Origin: Strongylocentrotus droebachiensis
Taxonomy: Eukaryota; Echinodermata; Echinoidea; Camarodonta; Strongylocentrotidae
Length of the DNA stretch: 64,000 bases
Assembly: GCA_035222895.1 (NCBI GenBank)
Contig: JAVYIG010006549.1
Location: 1 to 64,000 of the forward strand
Direction: 5' to 3'
In this document: positions 23,001 through 31,000 of the stretch, piece by piece
Numbering within the stretch: position 1 is the stretch's first letter
How the letters are laid out: each line of letters begins with the position of its first letter
Notes under the pieces: generated by a model
What the model was told of the DNA's origin: nothing
Seen by the model: only the letters and a program-made list of their open reading frames with translations
Databases searched by the model: none
Program-made: the position numbers and the translations under genes

Positions 23001-24715
23001 TACTCCAAAAAAGATTAGAAAATTGACACGAAACAGAGAAGAAAGATAACGACTTTGAAATCATGAACGTTATTTAAACAATTGTGGAAGATCTATATGA
23101 TTGTTGGTGTGTTAAAGATTGGTATCTCCACGCCGGGGCTACGGGTCTAAAGTATGGTCCCAGTTGTGAATAAGTGCCATTTTTGTTGTAAGGGCTTAGG
23201 CATTCAGACACACAACTATCACAACTCCCTAGCGATCCAGCAACTCATAATACAGTGGTAGGTACGTGACTATCCACGCGCCCATGGTGCATTGATTCGG
23301 CACCATGTTCTTAATTCACGATCAATTTCTAATGCACCGACAGGGCTCTATTCAAATCGCTATAGCGCTGCTAGTTTTATAGCGCTTACATCATGAATAC
23401 AGTATCGATCGACACGCGGGGAAATTCACTTCATATCGTTCTTCAATTTTCAGTGTTTGTGCGCGTGCGATGATCAGAACCGGAGCTACGAACAACCGAA
23501 GATTGACTTAATATTTAAATCGTCGGATTTGAACGAAGGAACTTAAGTACGTTTTCAAATTGTATATCTCTCGATAGAATATTTATTTATATACCTGCAT
23601 GATTTGATTACGCCTTTATGGAAAGGATGTTTTTTAGCTCCAAAACTTACACGATGTGTGTGGTAGTGTGACCAAAGTTTGCGCATGACCTAAGTTCGCT
23701 ATCTCAAAAAATCAGTAAGATTTCAAAAATCTGATATCAACAATGGAAAGAGGAACATAAAATTACCCAGATATGAAGAAAAAAATTGGAATTGGGTACG
23801 AAATTGTGAAAATATTGACAAAAGATCTGCAAATTCTGCAATCTTTTGCGTCCGTTCCGAAAAATTATCAACTTACCGATAAGGGTCTGAAAAACTTCAA
23901 TTTGAGAGCAGATTTCCTCAAAAATGTAAGTAAAAAGTGGTACCAACTGATTGTATGATATCTTGCCTTTCAAATTATGATATTACCTTATTTTTGATGG
24001 ATCACATTTTTTGATAAATCAGCTGTAAACCCCTGTGCGTGAAGTTAGGTCTCGATGTTTTTATGACTTTTTTAGATGCAGCGCGCACGCACGATTGGAC
24101 ATCAAATTTTTAGATCGCGATATCTCCAAAATCCTTTGATGATAAATTTTCTAGTTAAAGCAATCTGTAGTAAAAAAACTTTGCTGTCCATTTGGTAATA
24201 ATTGAAATAAATGAATTTGTGTGGAATATGAGAAATCATAGATCAAATCTAGACTAGATTCTAGACCTATTTTGTAATGTTCTAAAATGTCAGCGAACTT
24301 TGGTCACCCCTTCATGCCAAGAAAAAAATTGGCCGCAACATAACTCTACAGCATTCTACAATCAATTAAATCATTAACACTAGACACATAATGAAGGCAA
24401 ATTTAAAAAATTAAACAAAAAACAAACAAATTCACAAATCAGTCACACATGCACAACACAAACATCCCAAATGCAAAACAACATTCACTTAGCATGACAT
24501 CAGAATGATGCGATGGGACTGTAGTAAACACAGCCGCCCGGTTTGATTGCTAAAAAAATACATGAAATATCCACCAAAAATAATATTTAAAACTTCGTAC
24601 CTGTAGGAAACAAAGATGCTGTTGCGGGAACGGGTCTAAAAATCCCGGGTGTGATGCTATCATTAGTCGAACATAACAATAATGGAGGTGGGCTGTTCCC
24701 TTTTTGGTCTGCCAT
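324..24715 (-). CDS. SEC23IP: SEC23-interacting protein (p125, DDHD family), 3' end outside window
   Basis: Fifteen coding exons (minus strand, 5' to 3'): 24715-24601, 22012-21635, 21011-20815, 20336-20135, 18256-18060, 16395-16188, 14972-14883, 13930-13789, 12937-12729, 10452-10172, 8768-8673, 6427-6253, 4852-4686, 4231-4126, 569-324. They total 2809 nt (936 codons) and all phases agree. Order: proline/glutamine-rich N-terminus (about 1-270) with an [12 protein letters not shown] stretch like human EEDSFLGQ, WWE, lipase core with [12 protein letters not shown] and GHSLG, SAM, then DDHD. Human SEC23IP is about 1000 residues and matches exon by exon from memory; only about the last 70-80 residues are missing. 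In mammals the protein binds SEC23 at ER exit sites and belongs to the intracellular phospholipase A1 family. The start is the first in-frame ATG after a GC-rich promoter. DDHD1/DDHD2 are less likely because both SAM and the N-terminal Pro/Gln region are present. Confidence 0.95.
690..1022. mobile_element. Family-D MITE (ends AAAGGTATAGACC)
   Basis: Ends TTAAAGGTATAGACCAG and GGTCTATATCTTTAAA are inverted. A related copy in opposite orientation is at 11298-11675 (shared ATCATGTGAAAGAATATGTTT and CCGGCCTGGATAGATAT pieces). Both lie in SEC23IP introns. Confidence 0.65.
2262..3800. repeat. GA-rich minisatellite (ATAGATTGAGAAAGAGAGAGACAGACAG type)
   Basis: About 1.5 kb of short units of roughly 26-50 bp built from GATTGAGAAAGAGAGAG and ACAGACAGACATA pieces. 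A larger unit of about 301 bp is repeated: GATAGACGGAGATTGAATG occurs near 3067 and 3368. All three minus frames stay open for about 500 codons only because units lack TTA/CTA/TCA combinations. It lies in the last visible intron of SEC23IP. Confidence 0.9.
3834..4101. mobile_element. MITE with C/G-run inverted ends
   Basis: Ends CCCGGCCCCCCCACTC and GAGTGGGGGGGGGGG..CCGGGGG are inverted. Inside is a direct repeat of about 65 bp (3890-3951 and 3970-4033) containing CAGCAAAAGTCCGG and CAATACGGGTCGACC. It ends about 24 bp into the intron after SEC23IP exon 4231-4126. Confidence 0.6.
4262..4415. repeat. Interspersed repeat (TAAATTATTCATA family), three copies
   Basis: Copies near 4262-4415, 7655-7815 and 14350-14590 share TTATTCATACC, AAGTTTTGTAATT and AATTCAACCAGTCCAC words. 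The third has both ends inverted (GTTAACAACT...AATTGTTAATT), which suggests a MITE. All are in SEC23IP introns. Confidence 0.5.
4867..5620. repeat. Direct duplication split by a MITE
   Basis: About 4873-5163 and 5358-5620 are similar over their length (AAGATCATTCAATTTGGAAC; TACTGTTCGAC; GGGTCATATCTTATAAAGAG; CAAATACAAGTCCA). A family-B MITE (5166-5357) lies between. The right part also resembles 33295-33455 (TGCGATTGATATCAA pieces), a further inverted-repeat family. Confidence 0.6.
5744..6244. mobile_element. Family-A MITE carrying a nested family-B MITE
   Basis: Inverted ends GTTTCACAAAGATCCTAAGT and ACTTAGGATCTTTGTGAAAC. A second element (5821-6028, ends CTTAAAG.../...CTTTAAAA) sits inside. 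Uninterrupted relatives of A are at 30703-31012 and 32886-33196. Its right end lies about 8 bp inside the intron that starts at SEC23IP exon end 6253. Confidence 0.75.
6554..7113. mobile_element. MITE with ends TTAAAGGGATAG
   Basis: TTAAAGGGATAGCCGAGTTC at the left and GAACTCAACTATCCCTTCAA at the right are imperfect inverted repeats about 560 bp apart. No coding capacity seen. Confidence 0.55.
8055..8650. mobile_element. MITE with repeated CTCGTAACTCA motifs
   Basis: Ends ATATCGTCGGTCGGGTGACA and GTCACCCCACCGACGATAT are inverted for about 40 bp. The interior repeats CCTCGTAACTCA/CTCGTATCTCAA-like words about nine times. The right end is about 21 bp from the donor of SEC23IP exon 8768-8673. 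Confidence 0.7.
8673..10452 (-). other. SEC23IP: SAM-domain exons of SEC23IP
   Basis: Exon 10452-10172 begins [12 protein letters not shown] (end of the lipase core), passes through a Ser/Pro/acidic linker, and ends with [15 protein letters not shown] and ERIDMESL. Exon 8768-8673 continues [20 protein letters not shown], the typical SAM C-terminal half (human [21 protein letters not shown]). The acceptor at 8769/8770 was chosen over a nearer AG because only it keeps the frame. Confidence 0.92.
10478..10652. mobile_element. Long near-perfect palindrome
   Basis: GTATTAATGACTG...TAGTTGTTTTATTACGCTC is mirrored by GAGCGTAATAAAACAACTA...CAGTCATTAATAC, with a short centre near 10565. Each arm is about 75 bp. 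Likely a foldback MITE in the SEC23IP intron. Confidence 0.6.
10697..10785 (-). repeat. tRNA-like sequence (degenerate, Leu-like)
   Basis: On the minus strand a box A-like TAGCCGAGCGGGTTAAG and box B-like GAGTTCGAATCTC are spaced as in a tRNA. The acceptor stem does not pair and the anticodon stem is poor. It is more likely a SINE head or tRNA fossil than a gene. Confidence 0.45.
11298..11675. mobile_element. Family-D MITE, opposite orientation
   Basis: Starts TTAAAGGTATAGACCCG and ends CTATACCTTTAAA. Interior CAGGCCGGATAGATATGATG is the reverse counterpart of the 690 copy. Confidence 0.65.
11850..12013. repeat. Interspersed repeat M (two copies in window)
   Basis: GGCAACAGAGACT..TGAATAACAGTGCACA and CTGAAGATATTTGCTCCACCG are shared with 61624-61794, in the same orientation, at about 85-90% by eye. 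Family unknown. Confidence 0.65.
12413..12532. mobile_element. Foldback MITE (ends ACAAATGATGCATG)
   Basis: ACAAATGATGCATG..TTCATTATACGATCTATCC is mirrored by GGATAGATCGTATAATGAA..CATGCATCATTTGT over about 120 bp. Confidence 0.65.
12550..12642. repeat. Degenerate telomere-like CCTAA repeats
   Basis: Irregular CCCAATCTTAACC, CCTAAGCCTAACCTAAA and CCTAACCCTAACCCTA words form a short interstitial tract with at most two perfect hexamers in a row. Confidence 0.45.
12729..14972 (-). other. SEC23IP: Lipase-core exons of SEC23IP (HGIG and GHSLG motifs)
   Basis: Exon 14972-14883 encodes [18 protein letters not shown], the oxyanion-side motif of the family. Exon 13930-13789 encodes [17 protein letters not shown] and [10 protein letters not shown]. 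Exon 12937-12729 encodes [20 protein letters not shown] and ends in GHSL, with the last Gly split across the junction; the Ser of GHSLG is the presumed nucleophile. The intron between 13789 and 12937 has a GC donor (AG|GCAAGT) and a normal AG acceptor; the frame VDR|R is only preserved if this GC donor is used. Confidence 0.92.
13893..14260. repeat. 157 bp tandem duplication including a 3' splice site
   Basis: Copy 1 (about 13893-14049) holds the 5' end of SEC23IP exon 13930-13789 and its acceptor. Copy 2 (about 14050-14206) repeats both with few changes, shifted exactly 157 bp. A third, shorter copy (14207-14260) has lost the CTAG acceptor. Confidence 0.85.
15022..15152. mobile_element. Foldback MITE (GGGCAAGTACCCAT ends)
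   Basis: CAGTAGAGATCGCGGGCAAG..ACCCATGCGC is mirrored by GGGTACTTGCCCACAATCTCTAGTACTG, about 130 bp overall. Confidence 0.6.
16478..17313. mobile_element. MITE (TTAAAGGGGGTGTAGCATG) with a second element inside
   Basis: The outer ends TTAAAGGGGGGTGTAGCATG and CATGCTACACCCCCTTTA are inverted. An inner element at 16557-17120 has ends AGAGATGCCAAC and TTGGCATCTCT, and is flanked by CAACTAC at 16550-16556 and 17121-17127. It contains GTGCGCGTAGCGCAC-type GC words and a long A-run at about 16972. Confidence 0.75.
17485..17856. repeat. Interspersed repeat Z, copy 1
   Basis: About 370 bp shared with 19799-20131 and 36432-36792, all in the same orientation. Common words: TTTAGCTCATGCTGCAAT, TATAAACCTTTAGGT, CACAGACACTGATAACATG and AACATTGTTA..CAATGCCTTTAA. 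Family not recognised; no coding potential. Confidence 0.75.
18414..19798. mobile_element. Family-X MITE split by a 1.1 kb element (Y)
   Basis: Left X part 18414-18661 starts ACCTGCCAACCTCTGGAG. Element Y (18662-19771) has inverted ends AGGCACAGCGGAGCACCCC and GGGGTGCTCCGCTGTGCCT, and is bracketed by GGACA on both sides (18657-18661 and 19772-19776). X then resumes with GACAGAATGGGCATTTTAC and appears internally deleted. The X copy at 26996-27422 has no Y at this point. Y shows no transposase, so it looks non-autonomous. Confidence 0.8.
19799..20131. repeat. Interspersed repeat Z, copy 2, abutting a splice donor
   Basis: Ends ATGCCTTTAAT directly at the GTAT donor of SEC23IP exon 20336-20135, so the intron bases from about +3 on are repeat-derived. 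Confidence 0.75.
20135..20336 (-). other. SEC23IP: WWE-domain exon of SEC23IP
   Basis: The exon encodes a Pro/Gln/Ser-rich lead followed by [20 protein letters not shown], close to human [20 protein letters not shown] as I remember it. This is the start of the WWE fold, which continues in exon 18256-18060 ([26 protein letters not shown]). The donor GTAT lies directly at the edge of an interspersed repeat at 19799-20131. Confidence 0.9.
22830..22886. repeat. 19 bp stem hairpin in SEC23IP intron 1
   Basis: GTGAAGTTAGCGACCGTAA pairs with TTACAGTCGCTAACTTCAC (one mismatch), loop 19 nt. GTGAAGTTAG-like words recur at about 24044, so this may be one end of a larger element. Confidence 0.55.
23666..24308. 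mobile_element. Putative MITE (GTGACCAAAGTT ends)
   Basis: GTGACCAAAGTTTGCGC at the left and GCGAACTTTGGTCAC at the right are inverted, about 640 bp apart, within SEC23IP intron 1. No coding capacity recognised. Confidence 0.5.
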
Positions 24716-25033
24716 ATTCGCCGGTTCGGTTCTGTTCGATGTGTTACACGTCACGTTTACGCATACTATCCGCGAGGTCAAAGGTCGATTTAAATGTCCG
24801 GACTTTCCCGCGCCACAATGCAAATTTCGCGCGATGAATGGATCATGTGTGTGAAGGCATTGTTGTGCAGTGGGACATTTAAATTGTGCATGTTATACTA
24901 TTGCGACTCACGTGTACAATTTAGTGACTGACCGACTGCGGCTCACTGCTTCTTTGTTTTGAATTCTTTTTAAGTTGGAGAAATAGCTCCTCGATCATAA
25001 TTTATTGTGTTTGATATAGTTATCAGCATCATC
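24716..25033. promoter_or_regulatory. Divergent promoter between SEC23IP and MCMBP
   Basis: Only 318 bp separate the two start codons. Directly visible motifs: E2F-like TTTCCCGCGCC at 24804-24814 and TTTCGCGC at 24825-24832; an exact POU octamer ATGCAAAT at 24818-24825; a DR1-type nuclear receptor site AGGTCAAAGGTCG at 24775-24787; a CACGTG E-box at 24909-24914. No TATA box is obvious near either start. Function is inferred from position and motifs. E2F control would fit MCMBP, a partner of the S-phase MCM helicase. Confidence 0.7.
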
Positions 25034-28000
25034 ATGCCGGGAATAGATGATTGGGTGAATTTACCTCTTGATATTGTTCAGAGTTTATTCGGTAAGTAAA
25101 CACCAACATTTTTTAACTCAGATCAGATTCAGAACTGTTTAGACTCCGTAATTTAGAGTCTAAACTTTAAGATTTAACGTAGGGCCGAGACTATTCCATA
25201 AATTAGACAATGGCCTAATCATGATGATCCTGGTTTAGATTTGGTTTAATTCAAGTTTACTTTAAAAATAGGAGAAGGAGAAGGAGGATCCGAGGAAGAG
25301 GAAGAGAACGAGAAGGAGGAAGAGAAAGAAAGAGAACGAGAAGGAGGAAGAGAAAGAAAGAGAACAAGAATGAGAATGAGAAAAAGGAGGAGGAGGAGAG
25401 GAACAATATGGTCCAACTCAAACAGGTAAAAAGCCCAACTGTCTTAGTCTGGACTTTTGAATCATTTTCTTGACCCGTTTTCATTTGATTCATCTACAGA
25501 TGCAAAAAATAAAGAGTGGAGTAATAATGTTGATGGGTTCTTCAAGAATCGTCTAAGCGACTTCACAGCGTGGCAAAGGGTGAGTGATCTTCTTGTCTTT
25601 GTTGGTTGATGTCAAATGATTCTCCATTTGGGAAGAGAGATGATTACTCCTGACAAGTGGAATTTATTATAGGGTCTATCTCCTCCCTTTTCTTTCAAGT
25701 TTTCTCCTCTTTTTTCTTCTTTTCCTTTTCCTTTAATCAGATTCTTTTCTTTCTTCCCTGATATATTTCTCATCTTTAATAAAACAAATTCTAGACTATT
25801 CCTAGAGAGGGAGGAAAACATGTGCACAATCACACAGCCTGTCATGAAGTTGAAATAGTTTGATAATTGATTAGCTTTAAAACATTGTGAGTGTTTAGCC
25901 ATTGTCCACTTTAAAAAAATCTTTTAAAAGATGAAGTAATTCAAAAGTATTTTGTTGAAGATATTTTTCACTTTTTCTTAAAGATTTGAAGGTACAAGTT
26001 TGTCCAAGACTGAAGAATATTCTATGTCGATGGTAAATCCCAATTATCAATCAACTTGAAGGTCTCTTTATTGTTTACGTAACATAGGTCTCTCTCCTAC
26101 ATTTCTCTTTCCTTTTTTCTTTTATCGTACTTAAAGTTTATTGTCATGATGCATTTGATTTCAGATTCCGTCCCTGAACCACACCCCCCTTCACACCCTC
26201 AAGCCTAACTCACTGGTCCGATTCCGATGTATGGTCCAAGATATGTTTGATCCAGAGTTTTACCTTGGTGTCTATGAAGTCCAGAATAAGTCTAGCAACT
26301 CGACAGTAAGTACAGCTAAAAAAAATAGGGGCTAGAGCAATAAATATGAATATGACAGCTACAGTGTAGACTGGAAAATATTCTGGAAACTATGGTTAAA
26401 ACTAATGTTTAGCCATGCCAAGAGTTATGCCAAGAAAATAAACGTAACTTCTGTGTAATAACACTTTTTTTAAATGTTTTTAATGATGTTGAAAGTATGA
26501 TACATAGAGAAGAGAATTTTTTAGGAAATTAAATCTATAATTGTTTTTCTTATTTGTCTTCATTTTGATCAAATGACATTCCAGTGAGTTTAAATAGAAC
26601 CATGTATTTTGGGCAAAGTCTTGTACATGAAGCAAGTGGCATGGCACTACTCCATTAACTTGCTGATATTGAGATATCACAATTTTAAACAGATAATCAT
26701 CGAGCAACATTAGTTTACAACATTTTCTGATTTGATCAAGCCACTTCAATTATAGGCGAATGTTTATTATTGTCCTGAAAGACATCTCAACTTTGAGTAA
26801 CTGGTCATGTTCTTAGACATAATGGTCTGAATTGACTAAGGAGGTTTGTTGACAAACCTAGGTTTATGTGCGTCATATGACGCGTTTCAAACCAAGTTCA
26901 TAAACCTAGGTTTGTCGACAAACCTCCTTTGTGAATTCGGGCCAATGTAGACAAAAAACAGGAATGCACCAATTTCAGCTTACACGTAAATACTGCAGAC
27001 CTGCCATCCAGTAGGATTTAGTCGTATTTCGTACAATTTTTAGAAGCAAATACAACAGTACGATTTTCCCCAATAAAATGTGATTTTCAATTATTTATTT
27101 TTTTTATTTTTTTTTATTATAAATTTTTGTGTGTATGTGCCATTTTCAATGGCAAAATGCACATTCTGTCCTGTAAAGTATCCTACAAGCATCTCACATC
27201 GGCAATTTGGGGATGTTCATTGGTTCATCGAACACAACATTTGTGACCAAATCATGCATATTCAATCAATGATTCATTGAAAAATTTCTTCCTGTCTGTA
27301 GGAACGGTAAGAGGCATTGATCCGCGTAACAGTTTATTTTTAAGAATACAACTTTTGTTAGTAAAATACAACTTTTGGGATTGAAGAATACAGTTTTTGA
27401 ACTCCAGAGGTTGGCAGGTCTGAAATAGTTTTGTGAATTCTTTATCCTTTGATGCTTTTTGAAAGACATTTTATGATTGTAGAAAACTTATTTACCAGTA
27501 CTAACTGTATGACATTTATATTTCCTAAAGTTTTTGAAGACAGGGAAGTACCAGGATGTAGCGGAGTGCAGTCGAGATCAACTGATCAATCTGGAATCGA
27601 GGCAGAATGTCACCTGGGATCGTCAGACTCTCTACTGTGTTCCTATACCGGCAGAGAATGACTGGATCAAACAAATATCCTTTGGTTTCTCATGCAATAT
27701 TAGTCCTAGTACAGTAAAACTTACATAGCGCCCGCCCATGGTAAACACAAAAAGTGATCCTTGTAGACAGGTGGTCTTTGCAGACAGTTTCCTGTAGTGC
27801 ATGTTTCAATGAGAAACCATTTTCAAGGGAAACAAAAAATGTGGTCTTTGTAGACAGGTGGTCACTAAAGCAGGTTTGACTGCTCCAGTATGAAAGCTAT
27901 GGACATTATGTAAATTACATTAGCATCCTAACAGGACATAAAATATGAGATAATTGTTTAGAGATACATTTCTTTTGATGAAAGTACAGTTAGTTTACCT

Positions 28001-31000
28001 TCTTGAATTACAAATTACAATGTTACGCATTATTTTCTTGATTCACCAGTTATTCTTACATGTCTGCATTTTACCATGTTAAAATATATCAAGACTTCCA
28101 AAGGCATGAAATGGTTGAGATTTTATTAATGAAAAGTAAAAACTAGTTCCTAAAACATTCTGATATTGTATTATGACACCTTAACTGTAAGTTAACGGCT
28201 ATGCGGAGACTAGCCAACAGATGACCGGCCCTCCACTTGACCCCAGCTCGAGTTCTACTTCCAGGGTCAAGCGAGCTCTCGACATTGATGAGTCCTCGCC
28301 CTCAGCATCACAAGATTCCTCGGTTACCCCTCATCAAAATGGTGGCGAGGTTGCTATGGAGAATGTAGGGAGTGGAGGAGATGCCGAGAAGAGGAGCAGA
28401 ACAACAGATGGAGATGGAGGAGGAGGAGGAGGAGGAGCCAATACGACGGTAGATCTGAATTTCCCAATTCCAGGAGAGAAAGGAACTGCATGTCTTGTCA
28501 AAGTAAGATTTTATTTCAATTCAATTTCAATTTCAATTTATTTATGTTTTTGACAAAAAGATTACAAATCAATTATAAACCTTTCAGGCGCGGATCTACG
28601 GGGGGGGGGGGGGTTTAGGGGGTTTAAACCCCCCCCCCCCCCTTGGGCGGCCCCCCCCCCCCCCCCCCAAAAAAAAGGGGAAAAAAAGGGGAAAAAAAGA
28701 AAAAAAGAAAGAAAAAAGAACGCATTCTGGAGAGAAACCCTTTCAAGTGCAAATATTGTGAGAAGATATTCAACTCATCTGGTAACCTAACCAAACGTAT
28801 GATAACTCTGGATATAACTGTGTATCAAACTGTTACTTGATTTAAAAAAAAGTTATCATGCACTGCTTTTTATGGTTACCATTGTGTTAATAGATGCCAG
28901 GAAAACATCACTTAATACAGGGTTCAAATAAACACCCCCCAAAAAATCGGATCGCCGCTTTGCGGCTCGTTGACGATGCTCCGCATCGTCATTACTTTGG
29001 TCAAACCCCCCCCTTAGCAAAAAGCTAGATCCGCCCCTGCCTTTACAACAATTTAGGAATACATATTGAGAACAGAGTGGTTCGCTAAAAAGCAATGCTT
29101 GTACAAGTGTGGACACCTCAAATGATACTTTGGAATAATGAGTAATTAAATTAACAAGTCCGTAACTACAAAATAGTGAAAAAAAGGGGATGCCAACTGA
29201 GAAGAGAACGGGACAAGACAGTACTATACTCTCTCATTGTATCAGGATGTGTGTGTATTGCCAATTCTGGGGGAATTACCCCTCCTGCACAACTGCCTCT
29301 GGAAGACACTGTATCCTACACCCTCACTAGGAAAACTGCATCCATGGTAATTATGCTTTGTTTGTGCATGTACCTACCTTACTAGGGTTCAGATGTTACA
29401 ATAGTTTTCTGGGAAGTATTTGTCACGAATTACTTGTTCGGCTTTAACATAATACATTGGTTAATGTCCTCATTTATCACAATTTTGAATCAGTTTTTTC
29501 CATTTTTTACTAGAAGGACTTTACCAAGATGCTATTTTTGTATGTAGTAAAAATGATTAAAGGGTTCTCTTAGTTTGTCTTGTACATAGTGGAGGTGCTT
29601 TTGTATAAATAATAATTTGTTTGGTTTACTTTACAGGTGTATGATCAGATTGATGTCTTCAGAGTAGCAGAAATGGTGGAGTTTGTTGGTGTCCTCTCAG
29701 TAGATCCTGCATTGGCCCATTTTGCAGATTCAGAACAAGAGTAAGTTTTTGGTTTTTCTTCTCATTTCAAGCAATAAAAAACATGTAATTGTACAGGAGG
29801 CGCTTAAAACATTAACTAAAAAGGCTTTTCAAATTGAAAAAAAAACTTGTGAAAGGAAAGAACAAATCTATTATAAATTGTATGTGATTAAATATTATAT
29901 GTAATGAATCAGTAATAGGAAATTCAATCTGAGCTTGCCTGCAGGAAGATTTGTATTATGAATTTAAGAATTTCTTGTGTACTGAGCAATATGATAAGTT
30001 GCCATTGTTTCAATTAGATGTTTTTCTAATCTACAAATAGGTCAGGTTTGGGAGATGCAGTTGAATCAATGGAATGCATAGAGGAGCAGAACGCTCATTC
30101 TCCGCCTCCGTCCCTGGTTCCTAGGTTACACGTTATCGCATCTCGCAAGCTCTCTCACAACAACCCGCACATCCCGGATGACATCAACTCCATCATGGGA
30201 AAATCATGTAGGTTTAGTTCATACAAGTACTGTAAAAGTAGAAATATTTGCTGTACATTAACTTTTGGCGTCACTCAGCTCGAAAAACGTGAAAATAACA
30301 GCGTTACAGTTAAGTATCTTCTCCAATCTCCATAGCTAAATTTATCAACCACCCTTTTCAAATCAGTAATAGTCCTTTCACTGTAACTTTATCAGTTACA
30401 CTTTACAGATTTTTTTTTAAATTTGGCCTTAATTTATTTACCTTGTTGACTTTTCATTTATTGATTTAATAAACTTTATCGATGTTAGCCTTTTCTTTTT
30501 ATCATTCTGTTCACTGATTATTGAACATGAGGCAGTACAAGATTACAGCCGTGTTAATCCATTTCTCTAGTCCAGTTTAAAGAGGTCTTCAAATTCAATA
30601 ACTACTTCTAAAAAATGGTGATTTATACAACACTATAGCCTACAGGAGCTTGTCTGACATATCAACAATAATGTGTGCATGGTGTTTTCCATCCACAGAG
30701 AATCTATCCAAAATGTGAAATGGGGAGCTAAAAATCCTAAGTTGGACTTAACAATTATGGAAAGCCATTGGCATCTATGAAAATATTTTGTAAAAGTTAT
30801 TTAAAAGGGCATAAAAGTTTATTCAAATCATTTATATTTTCTATTATCAAGGAGATTTCATGTTCTTGACCTGGAATTTATGAAAAGTCTAAAAATACTT
30901 GAATTTTCGCTTCTGAATATATTTTATTGTAAGGCTACAAATGGCTCTCCATAATGTTAAGTCTAACTTAGAGTTAAGTTTGACTTTAAGATCTTTGTGA

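Noticed and set aside
28221-28553. Separate small plus-strand gene starting [11 protein letters not shown]
   Set aside because: It is MCMBP exon 5 read from an internal Met past its donor.
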